A stretch of 64,000 nucleotides of DNA from Haladaptatus halobius. Its GTDB lineage: Archaea; Halobacteriota; Halobacteria; Halobacteriales; Haladaptataceae. The DNA lies in assembly GCF_020618475.1 (NCBI RefSeq), contig NZ_CP085337.1, positions 496,001 through 560,000 on the forward strand. The letters run 5' to 3'. Below, one piece after another: positions 27,577 to 36,857 of the stretch (position 1 is its first letter; each line of letters starts with the position of its first letter). The translations under genes were made by a program, and so were the position numbers. A model generated the notes under the pieces. The model was not told the DNA's origin. It ran no database searches and saw only the letters and a list, made by a program, of their open reading frames with translations.

Positions 27577-28812
27577 ATGGGAGATGTAACGATCGACAAT
27601 CAGCGGTACCGTGAGCGGTTCGAAAAATTTAGCGAAATCGGCGCTACCGACCGCGAAGGCGTCAACCGACCTTCGCTATCGAACGAGAACAAAGAAGCCC
27701 GTTACACTATTGTTGAGTGGTTTCGGGATGCAGGTCTTAGCGTCACGATCGATGAGGTAGGCAATATTTTCGGTCGTCGAGAGGGTAATGATGCCGACCT
27801 TGATCCAGTTCTGTTTGGTTCCCATATCGATAGTCAATACAACGGTGGGCGCTACGACGGTGTTATTGGAGTCCTCGGTTCCCTCGAGGTAATCGAAGCC
27901 CTCAACGACGCCAACATCACGACTGAACGACCTCTTGAAGTCGTTGCTTGGAGCAATGAGGAGGGAGTTCGATTCCAACCAGATATGCTCGGAAGCGGTG
28001 TATTCTGCGATATCTTTGATGTCGAGTACGCTTATAGTCGTGAAGACAAAAATGGGAAAACCTTCGGCGAGGAACTTGAGCGCATCGACTTTAAAGGTGA
28101 TACACCGAGTGAACCACGACCCCTACATTGCTATTTCGAACTTCACGTCGAGCAGGGACCGTTTCTCGAGCAAGAGGATTTACCTGTAGCCGCCGTTGAA
28201 GGGGTTTTTGGGTTCTCTTGGATGAATGTCACCTTTGAGGGACAGGCAAACCACGCCGGCCCAACACCGATGGACATGCGCCACGACGCGATGGTGGCGA
28301 CCAGTGATGTTGTGCAAGCAGTGCGGCGTATCACTGCCACTGAGGGCACTGATCTCGTCGGCACCGTTGGCAGTGTCGACGTTTGGCCGAATGCGATCAA
28401 CGTGATTCCTGAGACTGTCGAATTCACCCTCGATTTCCGCTCATACGACGATGAAGTCGTCGAGACAGCCGTCCAGCGTATCCAACAGGAGATTGAATGG
28501 GCTGCCGAACGAGAGGGTCTCAAGTATGAATTCGAAGAAATCATGCGGATCGACGCCGATCCGTTCGACCAGGGCTGTATCGACACCGTCGTGGAATCCA
28601 TCGAAGAACTCGGATACGACTATACCCGCCTTGTCAGTGGCGCTGGACACGACGCAAACTACCTCAACAAGATATGCCCGACGAGTATGATCTTCGTTCC
28701 GAGTGTCGACGGTATCAGCCACCGTGAGAGTGAATACACCGAGTGGGAAGATATCCAAGTCGGCACGGAGGTACTCCTTGAAGCAGTCCAAAAGCAAGCT
28801 AGCAAATCGTAG
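27577..28812 (+). CDS. allantoate amidohydrolase / N-carbamoylase-type M20 hydrolase
   Basis: The 411-residue protein is a Zn-dependent hydantoinase/carbamoylase family hydrolase. Metal ligands are in G-S-H-I-D-S, R-Y-D-G-V-I-G, W-S-N-E-E-G-V-R-F and H-V-E-Q-G-P. The dimerisation domain has A-N-H-A-G-P-T-P-M and the C-terminal motif is G-A-G-H-D-A-N-Y-L. It would release ammonia and CO2 from allantoate or an N-carbamoyl amino acid. In bacterial uric-acid clusters the M20 protein YgeY occupies a similar place. ATG 27577 is chosen on family length. Confidence 0.8.
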   Translation: MGDVTIDNQRYRERFEKFSEIGATDREGVNRPSLSNENKEARYTIVEWFRDAGLSVTIDEVGNIFGRREGNDADLDPVLFGSHIDSQYNGGRYDGVIGVLGSLEVIEALNDANITTERPLEVVAWSNEEGVRFQPDMLGSGVFCDIFDVEYAYSREDKNGKTFGEELERIDFKGDTPSEPRPLHCYFELHVEQGPFLEQEDLPVAAVEGVFGFSWMNVTFEGQANHAGPTPMDMRHDAMVATSDVVQAVRRITATEGTDLVGTVGSVDVWPNAINVIPETVEFTLDFRSYDDEVVETAVQRIQQEIEWAAEREGLKYEFEEIMRIDADPFDQGCIDTVVESIEELGYDYTRLVSGAGHDANYLNKICPTSMIFVPSVDGISHRESEYTEWEDIQVGTEVLLEAVQKQASKS

Positions 28813-28966
28813 TCCAACACAGATCGAATAGTTTAGTTTTCCCGTGCTGATTGGTTTATCGATAATTCGATGAAACGTTCCTGTTGCCAAGGATTTAACT
28901 CGTTAACCACAATCAGGGCATCGGTGCCAAAATTTATTTTACCGTAGCTTGTGGTACTTGGTTGGG

Positions 28967-30295
28967 ATGATACTCTCGGGCACTGTGATTGCCGATTCAT
29001 CGACGGTTATCAGCGATGGCGGTGTAGTCATCGTCGGTTCAGAAATAGAGGCTGTAGGTACACGCGAGGAAATTTTCGATACGTATCCGAATCATGAACA
29101 CAAAGAATACGATATTATAATGCCGGGCTTGGTGGGAGGCCACATTCACTCCGTGCAATCGCTCGGTCGAGGCATTGCCGATGATACCGAACTTCTAGAC
29201 TGGCTATTCGATTACATCCTCCCCATGGAGGCCTCTTTGACAGAGAAGTCGATGGAGATTGCTGCGAAGTTGGGATACTTAGAACTCATCGAAACCGGAA
29301 CCACAACCGCTATCGATCACCTTTCAGTTGCACACGCTGACCGTGCCTTCGAGGTCGCTGGTGAGATGGGATTGCGAGGCATCTTTGGCAAAGTCCTGAT
29401 GGACCGTCGGTCACCTGACGGTCTTCTAGAGGACACCGACCAGGCGCTGAACGAAACCAAACGGCTCATACAGAAATACCACAGGTCATACGACGATAGA
29501 ATCCGATACGCCATCACTCCGCGATTTGCAGTCTCCTGCACCGAGGAATGTCTTCGAGGTGCTCGCGAACTCGCCGACGAGCACGACGGTGTCAGAATAC
29601 ACACGCACGCCAGCGAGAACCGTAGCGAAATCGAGACGGTCGAAGAGGATACAGGAATGCGTAATATTCAGTGGCTCGACGAGGTCGGACTCACCGGTGA
29701 GGACGTTGTGCTCGCGCATTGTGTCTGGACCGATGAGTCTGAGCGGGAGATCCTTGCCAACACGGGCACCCATGTGACTCACTGCCCATCATCAAACATG
29801 AAACTTGCTTCGGGCATCGCCCCTATCTGGGACTATCACAACCGGGGTATCAATGTTGCACTTGGCAATGATGGTCCGCCCTGTAATAATACGCTAGATG
29901 CGTTTACGGAGATGCGTCAAGCAAGCCTCCTCCAGAAAGTCGACAAACTGAATCCGACTGTGACACCGGCGGAGGTTATCTTCGACATGGCCACGATTAA
30001 CGGAGCGAAGGCGGCTGGCTTTGACCGCGTGGGGAAAATCCGCGAGGGTTGGCGCGCCGACATTCTCGGCGTTCAGACGGATCTCACCCGCGCGACGCCA
30101 TTGCACGATGTGCTCTCCCACCTCGTATTCGGAGCTCACGGCGACGACGTCGCCTTCACGATGGTCGACGGAAACGTTCTTATGGAGGATGGTGAGGTAA
30201 CAGTCGCCGATGCCAAGGAAATACGCCGCCAGGCTCACAATATCGAGCTTGACCTCGAAGAAGCTCGCGAAATTTCTCAAGAGGTCAAACCGTAG
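28967..30295 (+). CDS. TrzA/AtzB-type deaminase or chlorohydrolase-like amidohydrolase
   Basis: The 442-residue protein has the H-x-H in G-G-H-I-H-S, ligands in I-H-T-H-A-S-E-N and L-A-H-C-V-W, and the Asp in L-G-N-D-G-P-P-C. This subgroup deaminates purines, cytosine-like rings, guanine or S-adenosylhomocysteine, so a ring-deaminating role fits its place beside the XDH genes. ATG 28967 gives the family N-terminus. A T/A-rich promoter-like stretch (aaaatttattttacc) precedes it by 30-45 bases. The exact substrate is unknown. Confidence 0.75.
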   Translation: MILSGTVIADSSTVISDGGVVIVGSEIEAVGTREEIFDTYPNHEHKEYDIIMPGLVGGHIHSVQSLGRGIADDTELLDWLFDYILPMEASLTEKSMEIAAKLGYLELIETGTTTAIDHLSVAHADRAFEVAGEMGLRGIFGKVLMDRRSPDGLLEDTDQALNETKRLIQKYHRSYDDRIRYAITPRFAVSCTEECLRGARELADEHDGVRIHTHASENRSEIETVEEDTGMRNIQWLDEVGLTGEDVVLAHCVWTDESEREILANTGTHVTHCPSSNMKLASGIAPIWDYHNRGINVALGNDGPPCNNTLDAFTEMRQASLLQKVDKLNPTVTPAEVIFDMATINGAKAAGFDRVGKIREGWRADILGVQTDLTRATPLHDVLSHLVFGAHGDDVAFTMVDGNVLMEDGEVTVADAKEIRRQAHNIELDLEEAREISQEVKP

Positions 30296-30455
30296 CAAGA
30301 CAGCTCTATCCCACGTATGGTCTCCCGTTTTTGCTGTTTGAAGACGCTCAATAGACTATCCGTGAACGGCGGTCAGAAACGTCACTAGTGTGTATTTTGA
30401 CCATGCTCCCATGTGTGTCGGCATGTGAATGCAGCAGTAGGCAGAATCATTATGA

Positions 30456-30749
30456 GTGTCGATACCAAACAAACAGACCGTGCAAATTGATGTGAGCGGC
30501 TTGGTTTGCCCGCAACCGGTGCTCATCGTTCGCCGGTGTCTTCAGGAACTCGATTCTGGAGATGAACTGACTGTCGTCGGTGATTATCCACCGGCAGAGC
30601 GGAGTATCAGGCGAACATGCTACAAACATGGATACAAGATATCAGACGTGCCCCAATGCGACACCGAGACCAGGTTTTCGCTACGCATTTGCGTACCTGA
30701 TTCGGCGCCTGATTCGGCGTCGCCCACTGACGAATCAGTCATCAGCTAA
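30456..30749 (+). CDS. TusA-like sulfur/selenium carrier (copy 1)
   Basis: The 97-residue protein has the TusA motif G-L-V-C-P-Q-P with Cys18 as likely persulfide or selenopersulfide carrier. Next come G-D-Y-P-P-A-E and R-R-T-C-Y-K-H-G with a second Cys. The same second block is in the copy fused by overlap to selD (46527). The GTG at 30456 starts this frame; an ATG at 30452 lies out of frame and would give only 12 codons. The context with XDH genes suggests delivery of chalcogen to the molybdenum hydroxylase. Confidence 0.7.
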   Translation: MSIPNKQTVQIDVSGLVCPQPVLIVRRCLQELDSGDELTVVGDYPPAERSIRRTCYKHGYKISDVPQCDTETRFSLRICVPDSAPDSASPTDESVIS

Positions 30750-30802
30750 GGCTGGTACCTGATGATACGATTCGACTGAAAAACAGCGGATTTCTATGTC
30801 CC

Positions 30803-31471
30803 CTACTGGAACCGGACGCCGAGGTTGTGCATCCCCTCGTTGTTCATTGCGAGGTTGATGAGTAGCGGCGTGATGCTTTCGACGATACCGGTATTGGCGA
30901 GCGGGCCTCCGTCAAGGGCACGAAGCCCCTCAATGTCTTCAGCTAAAGACTGTACCAGTGTCTTAGCTTCGTCGTCGTCACCGGTAACGACGATATCGGC
31001 TGCTAGCTCGTTATCAAGATTGCTGAGTGCACCAGCGGCGATGTTTTGGAACGCGCCGACGACGGGAACTCCCTCTGGAGCGGCGGCCGCAATGACCTCA
31101 GCTACAGTTCCTTCTTCAGGCGGATTATAATGGAAACCAGCTGCATCACGAGACATTTGGACTGCTGGACTCACGAGCACATTGTCCTCATCAAGTGCCG
31201 GGCTAACAGTTTTGATAGTATCAGCGACGTACAGAGGTGGGACACTCACCACGATTACATCGGCGCGATTTGCGGCCTCCTCGTTTCCGTACCCCGTCAC
31301 CGTCTGACCAATTCCGCGCTCAGCTAGTTGTGTTTGGTACGCATCGGCTTTACTCACTGCCTTCTCAGGCTTTCGGAATCCGATGAGGACTGTATGATCC
31401 GTATCGTGAGCCCACCGCAGTGCGAGTCCTTCACCGATATCTCCAGTGCCGCCTAGGAGTGCAATCTCCAT
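30803..31471 (-). CDS. npdG: NADPH:F420 oxidoreductase-type protein
   Basis: This 222-residue protein has the N-terminal nucleotide loop L-L-G-G-T-G-D-I-G-E-G-L, then I-G-F-R-K-P-E-K, and a C-terminal helical segment ending N-N-E-G-M-H-N-L-G-V-R-F. The length and motifs match archaeal F420-dependent NADP reductase. It would transfer hydride between F420 and NADP. With the NAD kinase fusion and the luciferase-like enzyme it forms an F420/NADP node inside the purine island. It is converging with the tusA-like gene. Confidence 0.85.
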   Translation of the reverse strand: MEIALLGGTGDIGEGLALRWAHDTDHTVLIGFRKPEKAVSKADAYQTQLAERGIGQTVTGYGNEEAANRADVIVVSVPPLYVADTIKTVSPALDEDNVLVSPAVQMSRDAAGFHYNPPEEGTVAEVIAAAAPEGVPVVGAFQNIAAGALSNLDNELAADIVVTGDDDEAKTLVQSLAEDIEGLRALDGGPLANTGIVESITPLLINLAMNNEGMHNLGVRFQ

Positions 31472-31738
31472 ATGGTTGAGTTCCTCTCACTGATTGAAAA
31501 ATGTATGTATAATTGTGAAACTCCACTTTATGACCAAGAGTTGGGACGGAAGTTGCCACATCGTTTGCCACGAATTGATGTGAGAATCACATTGACCGAA
31601 ATACTCCACATTGACATCGTATCGTCGACTGCTCGTTTGCAAATCGACGATTGGTATCGGTGGTTCGCAGTACGCCAAACCATGTCAATCACAACCATAG
31701 ATATATGTGTTGTTGTAACCCATTCTATAATACGATGC

Positions 31739-31771
31739 ATGTGCACCTAGCACATACGCTTTAACGGAGGT
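31739..31771 (+). promoter_or_regulatory. inverted repeat and ribosome-binding site before XDH operon 1
   Basis: ATGTGC (31739-31744) and GCACAT (31750-31755) form a short inverted repeat just after a TATA-like ctataata (about 31725-31732). GGAGGT (31766-31771) is 6 bases before the GTG at 31778 and supports this start. The repeat might be an operator for the XDH genes. Confidence 0.4.
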
Positions 31772-31777
31772 AACACC

Positions 31778-32305
31778 GTGAAGGTTGACCTGACAATTAA
31801 CGGCGAACGAAAAACAGTCGAAGTCCGGGAGAACGACGACCTGGCGACAGTACTACGATGGGAGGGCTATACCGGCGTTAAGTGTGGTTGCGACGGAGGA
31901 ACCTGTGGCGCCTCTAAAGTACTCGTCGACGGTGAAACAGAAATGGCGTGTGGCTTGGCGGCCGAGGACGCCGACGGTTTTGAGATCGAAACTATCGAAG
32001 GGCTCGGTAGTCAGGACGATTTGCACCCGATCCAACAAGCATTCGTCGACCATTTTGCGGTACAGTGTGGATTCTGTATACCGGGGATGGTGATCGAGGC
32101 CAAATCACTGATAGCCGCCAATCCGGATCCATCGGAGGCGGAAGTCCGCGAAGCCATCGACAACAACATCTGCCGGTGTACAGGCTACCAAAAACCGGTC
32201 GAGGCGATCCTCGACGCGGCCGGTCGAATGCGTGGTGAACAAGCTGCCGTAACCGATGGCGGTGCGAGGGTCGACTCCTGCGATAGAGGTGATCTCAATG
32301 AATGA
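31778..32305 (+). CDS. molybdenum hydroxylase [2Fe-2S] subunit, copy 1, Ser in place of a Cys ligand
   Basis: This 175-residue small subunit has the N-terminal ferredoxin-like domain (about 1-75) and the C-terminal helical [2Fe-2S] domain. The C-terminal ligands are Cys97, Cys100, Cys132 and Cys134. In the N-terminal cluster the expected C-x4-C-G-x-C reads C-D-G-G-T-C-G-A-S: the third Cys is Ser46, while an extra Cys occurs at 36. The paralog at 39814 has all normal ligands. It overlaps the large-subunit start by 8 bases. No FAD subunit gene is next to it. Confidence 0.85.
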   Translation: MKVDLTINGERKTVEVRENDDLATVLRWEGYTGVKCGCDGGTCGASKVLVDGETEMACGLAAEDADGFEIETIEGLGSQDDLHPIQQAFVDHFAVQCGFCIPGMVIEAKSLIAANPDPSEAEVREAIDNNICRCTGYQKPVEAILDAAGRMRGEQAAVTDGGARVDSCDRGDLNE

Positions 32306-34751
32306 GAAGACAAACGATCCAAAGGCAGACGGTGGAGCGACATCACACCCCCCTGGAGAGCAAATCGAAGAATTCGGAGAGCATCCACTCGAATGGGACG
32401 AACCAGCGAACAATAGAAAGGCTCCTGACGAACGGGCGAGCATCTCACGGCCGTCTGAAAAAGACGACGACCGAAAGCTCGTCACGGGCGAGGCGAAGTA
32501 TACGGCAGACTACGAGAAACAGTTCCCGGATCTCGCGCATGCTGCAGTCGTTCGAAGTGAGATTCAACACGGACGTGTGACTGATATCAAGACGAGTGAA
32601 GCCGAAGCGATGGACGGCGTTTATACCGTCCTCACACCGTGGTCCGATGCGGTGCCAAACGCGAAGTACACCAGTGCCGGACAGTCTTACCCTGAACCAA
32701 GCCCGTGGGACATGAATGTGCTCAACGAGCACGTTCGCTACATCGGAGATCCCATCGCAGCTATCGCCGCCGAGGACGCCGAAACTGCCGAGGCTGCCGC
32801 CAAAGCCATTGAGGTTCAGTACGAGGAATACGATTACGTCCTTGACCCTGAGGAGGCGTTCAGCGAGAACGCGCCACAGCTTTTCGATGAAAATGAAGTC
32901 GAAAACAAGATTGTCGGTCATGACTACGATCGTAATCGGATGTCTCACATCGAGGGTGAGATTGGCGATGTTGAGGCGACGCTCAAACGTGAGGACGTCC
33001 ACGTCCACGAAACTGCGTGGGAGACTATCCGGCAGTCCCACGCGCAGGTGGAAAAGCATACTTCGCTTGCGTATACCGACGAGGACAACCGGCACGTTCT
33101 CATCACAAGCACACAGGTGCCCAACCACACCCGGCGGCAGCTAGCCCACCTATTCGACATTCCGATTCGCGACATTCGAATCAAGAAACCTCGAGTGGGT
33201 GGCGGTTTCGGAGGTAAACAGGCGATGGTCGTTGAGCCAATTCCACTGGCACTGTCGCTAGCGGCCGAACGCCCCGTTATGTACGAGGCTTCCCGTGAAG
33301 AGGAGTTCTATGCGATGCGTTCGCGTCACCCGATGACGGTGCGGGCTCGCTCGGCAGTGACCGATGACGGCCAAATCGAGGCTATCGAGTTGTACGCGCT
33401 CTCGAACACCGGGGCGTACGGAAGCCACGGCATGACGGTCGCCGGCAATGTTGGTAGCAAGCCATTGCCACTGTATTCGAAGGTACCGAACGTCCGTTTC
33501 GAAGCGGACATCGTGCATACGAACACTCCCCAGACCGGAGCGATGCGTGGATACGGTGCACCACAGGGAACTCTCGCACTCGAAGGGCATCTCGATGAGG
33601 TCGCACGTGATCTTGATCTCGACCCTGTCGGATTTCGACAGCGCCACTACATGGAGGTCGGCGACCTCGACAAAATAGCAGGTATGATGGGCGGCGAAGG
33701 TGCAGAACGCCGTATCCGATCGTGCGGTCTTGACGACTGCATTGCGCGCGGCAAGGAGGCGATTGGCTGGGACAACGTCGAGCAACCCGATGCCGATCAT
33801 CTCCACCGTGGTATTGGCATGGCGCTCTCCGCGCAAGGAACGGGCGTCGCTGGCGACGAACTCGGTGCTGCTCAGCTTATGATGAACGAGGACGGCTCGT
33901 TCCACCTCCAGGTCGGTGGTGTCGACATTGGAACCGGGGCAGATACTGCGTTCATCCAGATTGCCGCTGAAGTTCTCGGCGTTGACGAAACGGATATCGT
34001 TATTAGATCTTCGGACACCGATATCACGCCGTTCGACTACGGCGCGTACGCCTCCTCAACGACCTACATTAGTGGAATGGCGGTGAAGAAGGCTGCCGAA
34101 GACGCAAAAGAGCGAATCCTTTACTGGGGGTCGAAGTTGCTCGACGAACCGGTGGCGAACCTCGACACCGGCAATGGCGAGGTCTACAGCGACGGGACCA
34201 AGAACAGCGTCTCGCTCGAGGAGATTGGGTACGAGGCCGCCTACGGCGACGAGGAACGAGAGCAAATTCTTGGCAAGGGTACCCACTGTACTGAGGAAAG
34301 CCCACCGCCGTTCGCGGCTCAGTTCGTCGACGTCACCGTCAACGAGGAAACTGGCGAGTTCGAGGTCAATAAAATGGCGGTGGCGGTCGATTGTGGCGTC
34401 GCTATTAATCCCGGAATGGCCGAAGGACAAGTTGAAGGCGCCAACCATATGAGCTACGAGATGGCCGTCAACGATGGAATTACGATCGACGATGAGGGCC
34501 GTGTGGAGGTTCGAGACTTCGACGATTACGCATTCCCGACGGCCGCGGAGTCACCACCGATCGAGTCCATCCTTGTCGAGACCCACGAGCCGACCGGGCC
34601 GTTTGGTGCGAAGTCTGTTGCCGAAGTGCCCACGAACACGGTTCCACCGGCGCTCAGTAATGCCATCTGTGAAGCTGTCGGCGTCCGCATCTACAATATG
34701 CCGATCACAGCCGCCAAAATCAAACGGGAACTTGACGAACGCGACGACTGA
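32298..34751 (+). CDS. xanthine-dehydrogenase-type molybdopterin subunit, copy 1
   Basis: The protein of about 817 residues starts at ATG 32298 inside the end of the small-subunit gene. It has the CoxL/XdhA layout: an N-terminal a/b-hammerhead (about 50-165), the cofactor motif V-G-G-G-F-G-G-K, the loop A-M-R-G-Y-G-A-P-Q-G, and the C-terminal G-A-K-S-V-A-E-V-P with the likely catalytic Glu. It probably hydroxylates a purine ring carbon. The adjacency to orphan selD, yqeB and yqeC homologs suggests that the Mo centre may carry Se. Substrate specificity cannot be read. A segment is almost identical in DNA to copy 2. Confidence 0.85.
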   Translation: MNEKTNDPKADGGATSHPPGEQIEEFGEHPLEWDEPANNRKAPDERASISRPSEKDDDRKLVTGEAKYTADYEKQFPDLAHAAVVRSEIQHGRVTDIKTSEAEAMDGVYTVLTPWSDAVPNAKYTSAGQSYPEPSPWDMNVLNEHVRYIGDPIAAIAAEDAETAEAAAKAIEVQYEEYDYVLDPEEAFSENAPQLFDENEVENKIVGHDYDRNRMSHIEGEIGDVEATLKREDVHVHETAWETIRQSHAQVEKHTSLAYTDEDNRHVLITSTQVPNHTRRQLAHLFDIPIRDIRIKKPRVGGGFGGKQAMVVEPIPLALSLAAERPVMYEASREEEFYAMRSRHPMTVRARSAVTDDGQIEAIELYALSNTGAYGSHGMTVAGNVGSKPLPLYSKVPNVRFEADIVHTNTPQTGAMRGYGAPQGTLALEGHLDEVARDLDLDPVGFRQRHYMEVGDLDKIAGMMGGEGAERRIRSCGLDDCIARGKEAIGWDNVEQPDADHLHRGIGMALSAQGTGVAGDELGAAQLMMNEDGSFHLQVGGVDIGTGADTAFIQIAAEVLGVDETDIVIRSSDTDITPFDYGAYASSTTYISGMAVKKAAEDAKERILYWGSKLLDEPVANLDTGNGEVYSDGTKNSVSLEEIGYEAAYGDEEREQILGKGTHCTEESPPPFAAQFVDVTVNEETGEFEVNKMAVAVDCGVAINPGMAEGQVEGANHMSYEMAVNDGITIDDEGRVEVRDFDDYAFPTAAESPPIESILVETHEPTGPFGAKSVAEVPTNTVPPALSNAICEAVGVRIYNMPITAAKIKRELDERDD

Positions 34752-35020
34752 CGCAAACTGTTTCAATTCCGTTGATCCTCTGTTCTTCCTTTCTGTTCCC
34801 ATCGTCAGTCGCCTGCTGGACAATTGTGTCGCTCGGTCCACGACAGAATATCGTGGCGAATTTGCTTTGGGTAACGACGATGTATGTTAGACGTCAACTC
34901 GTAACAAGCTATTTGTACTCGGTCGTGTCACGGTCAGGATATGCTCGCTGCTGTCACGGAAGCAACGCCAGAAACGAATAGCAGCCGGTATCTAACGCGC
35001 TTGGTCGAGAGGTTAGTGCG

Positions 35021-36712
35021 ATGAGCGACCGAGTCGATCTATTGATTCGCGGAACGTTGGTCAACGTCAACACCGGTAATTTGGAAGATCGACCGGTGGC
35101 AGTCAACGATGGAGAAGTGGTCGCACTCGAAGAACGGCCAGCGAAGCGCGAACTCAAAACCGGTTACATCGCACCAGGTCTGATTGATGCGCATGTGCAC
35201 GTTGAATCGTCGATGGTCACCCTTCCACGATACGCTGCCACCGTAGTCCCACGCGGTGTGACCAGTGTAATTCATGACCCTCACGAAATTGCGAATGTTC
35301 TTGGAACACAGGGTGTACGTGCCGTCATCAACGACACGGCACACACCCCATTGAAAGCCCGATTCACCGTCCCGTCATCAGTACCGGCGTCTCATCTCCA
35401 AGACGGTGGCGCAACCATGGATGCAGATGCCGTGGCGGATTTACTTGGCGCTGACAAGGTAGTCGCACTTGGCGAGGTGATGAACATTCCAGGAGTGCTT
35501 GCTGGCGATGAGGAGGTTCATTCGAAGATTATCGCCGCCCGCGAACGTGGACTGACAGTCGATGGGCACGCACCTCAGGTTACTGGGCACGACCTCCAAG
35601 AGGTCGCCCGTTATCTCGACAACGACCACGAGAGTATCGCTATCGAGGAAGCACGACAGAAGGCTGCTGCCGGCCTCCGTGTTTACCTCCGTGAGGGGTC
35701 GGTAAGTAAGAACCTCGAAGACCTCATCGGAATCGTAGACGAAGTTGATACCCGTCGCCTTTCGCTGTGTACCGATGACCGAGACGTAACGGATCTCGTT
35801 GAGCATGGCGGTGTCGACTTTGTCGTCAAGAAGGCCATCCAACTAGGCGTTGACCCGATGGAGGCAATCCAGATGGCGACAATCAATACCGCTGAAAGTT
35901 ATGATCTCCCGTTTGGCCGAATTGAACCCGGTGCATCTGCGGACATTGTGTTGCTCGACGATCTTGAATTGTGGGACGTCGAACACGTCCTCATCGATGG
36001 TGTACTTGACCCGACTGAGGGCGCGGACGAACCACCAGCTTCAGAGGTTGCGACTGACACGGTGCAGTTCGATCCGGTTACTGCTGCTGATCTTGCCACT
36101 GAACACGATGGATCTGGATCGGTCGAAGTTCGCGTCGTCGATGCTGAAGGTGGTCTCCAAACAGCACGTATGGCGGCCAGGGTACCGGTCGAGACTGTAA
36201 ACCCTCCAACCGGATTGGATGGAGTTCTCACCGCCAATATGGACGCAGATGTTCTTCCAATGGCTGTCATCGAGCGCTATGGCCGCGACGGCAGCATCGG
36301 TCGTGGATTCGTCCACCGGTTAGGCCTCGAACGTGGTGCTATTGGTTCTACTGTTGCTCATGACGCTCACAACTGTATTGTGGCTGGGGTGAGCTACGAC
36401 GCCATGGCCCAGGTGGCTAACCACCTCCGCGAGATAGAGGGTGGCATCGCGGCATACGATCCTGTGTCCGACGAAATGACGTCACTCTCGTTGTCTGTTG
36501 CAGGGCTCATGTCTGATGAGCCCCTTACTACGGTCAAGGAGAAATTCGAAGCGGTCGAAGACGCCGCTCGTGGGATTGGTCTCTCCCATGAAGGGGGTCT
36601 GATGGAACTCTCATTTCTCGCCCTCGAGGTCATCCCAGAGTATCGTCTCACCAACAACGGCCTCGTCGATGTCGAAGCATTCGACTACGTCGATGTGGTC
36701 GTCAGCAACTAA
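35021..36712 (+). CDS. ade: adenine deaminase
   Basis: This 563-residue amidohydrolase has D-A-H-V-H-V-E-S-S-M, then D-P-H-E-I-A-N-V-L-G and D-G-H-A-P. The C-terminal domain contains R-L-G-L-E-R-G-A-I-G-S-T-V-A-H-D-A-H-N. These are hallmarks of archaeal/bacterial adenine deaminase, which converts adenine to hypoxanthine. It is downstream of XDH operon 1 and before a purine permease, so it likely feeds the hydroxylases. The ATG is at 35021. Confidence 0.9.
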   Translation: MSDRVDLLIRGTLVNVNTGNLEDRPVAVNDGEVVALEERPAKRELKTGYIAPGLIDAHVHVESSMVTLPRYAATVVPRGVTSVIHDPHEIANVLGTQGVRAVINDTAHTPLKARFTVPSSVPASHLQDGGATMDADAVADLLGADKVVALGEVMNIPGVLAGDEEVHSKIIAARERGLTVDGHAPQVTGHDLQEVARYLDNDHESIAIEEARQKAAAGLRVYLREGSVSKNLEDLIGIVDEVDTRRLSLCTDDRDVTDLVEHGGVDFVVKKAIQLGVDPMEAIQMATINTAESYDLPFGRIEPGASADIVLLDDLELWDVEHVLIDGVLDPTEGADEPPASEVATDTVQFDPVTAADLATEHDGSGSVEVRVVDAEGGLQTARMAARVPVETVNPPTGLDGVLTANMDADVLPMAVIERYGRDGSIGRGFVHRLGLERGAIGSTVAHDAHNCIVAGVSYDAMAQVANHLREIEGGIAAYDPVSDEMTSLSLSVAGLMSDEPLTTVKEKFEAVEDAARGIGLSHEGGLMELSFLALEVIPEYRLTNNGLVDVEAFDYVDVVVSN

Positions 36713-36857
36713 GGTAGCACTTTGTAGTTGTTCCTTTTACATAACTCTCGAGGTGAATTCCACAGAGTTAGGTATCGGACAACTCACGCCCATGCCATTC
36801 CGTTACTAGGTCGGAACTATCCAATGAACATCTAAAATAGAAAATCTCGAGGGTTGA

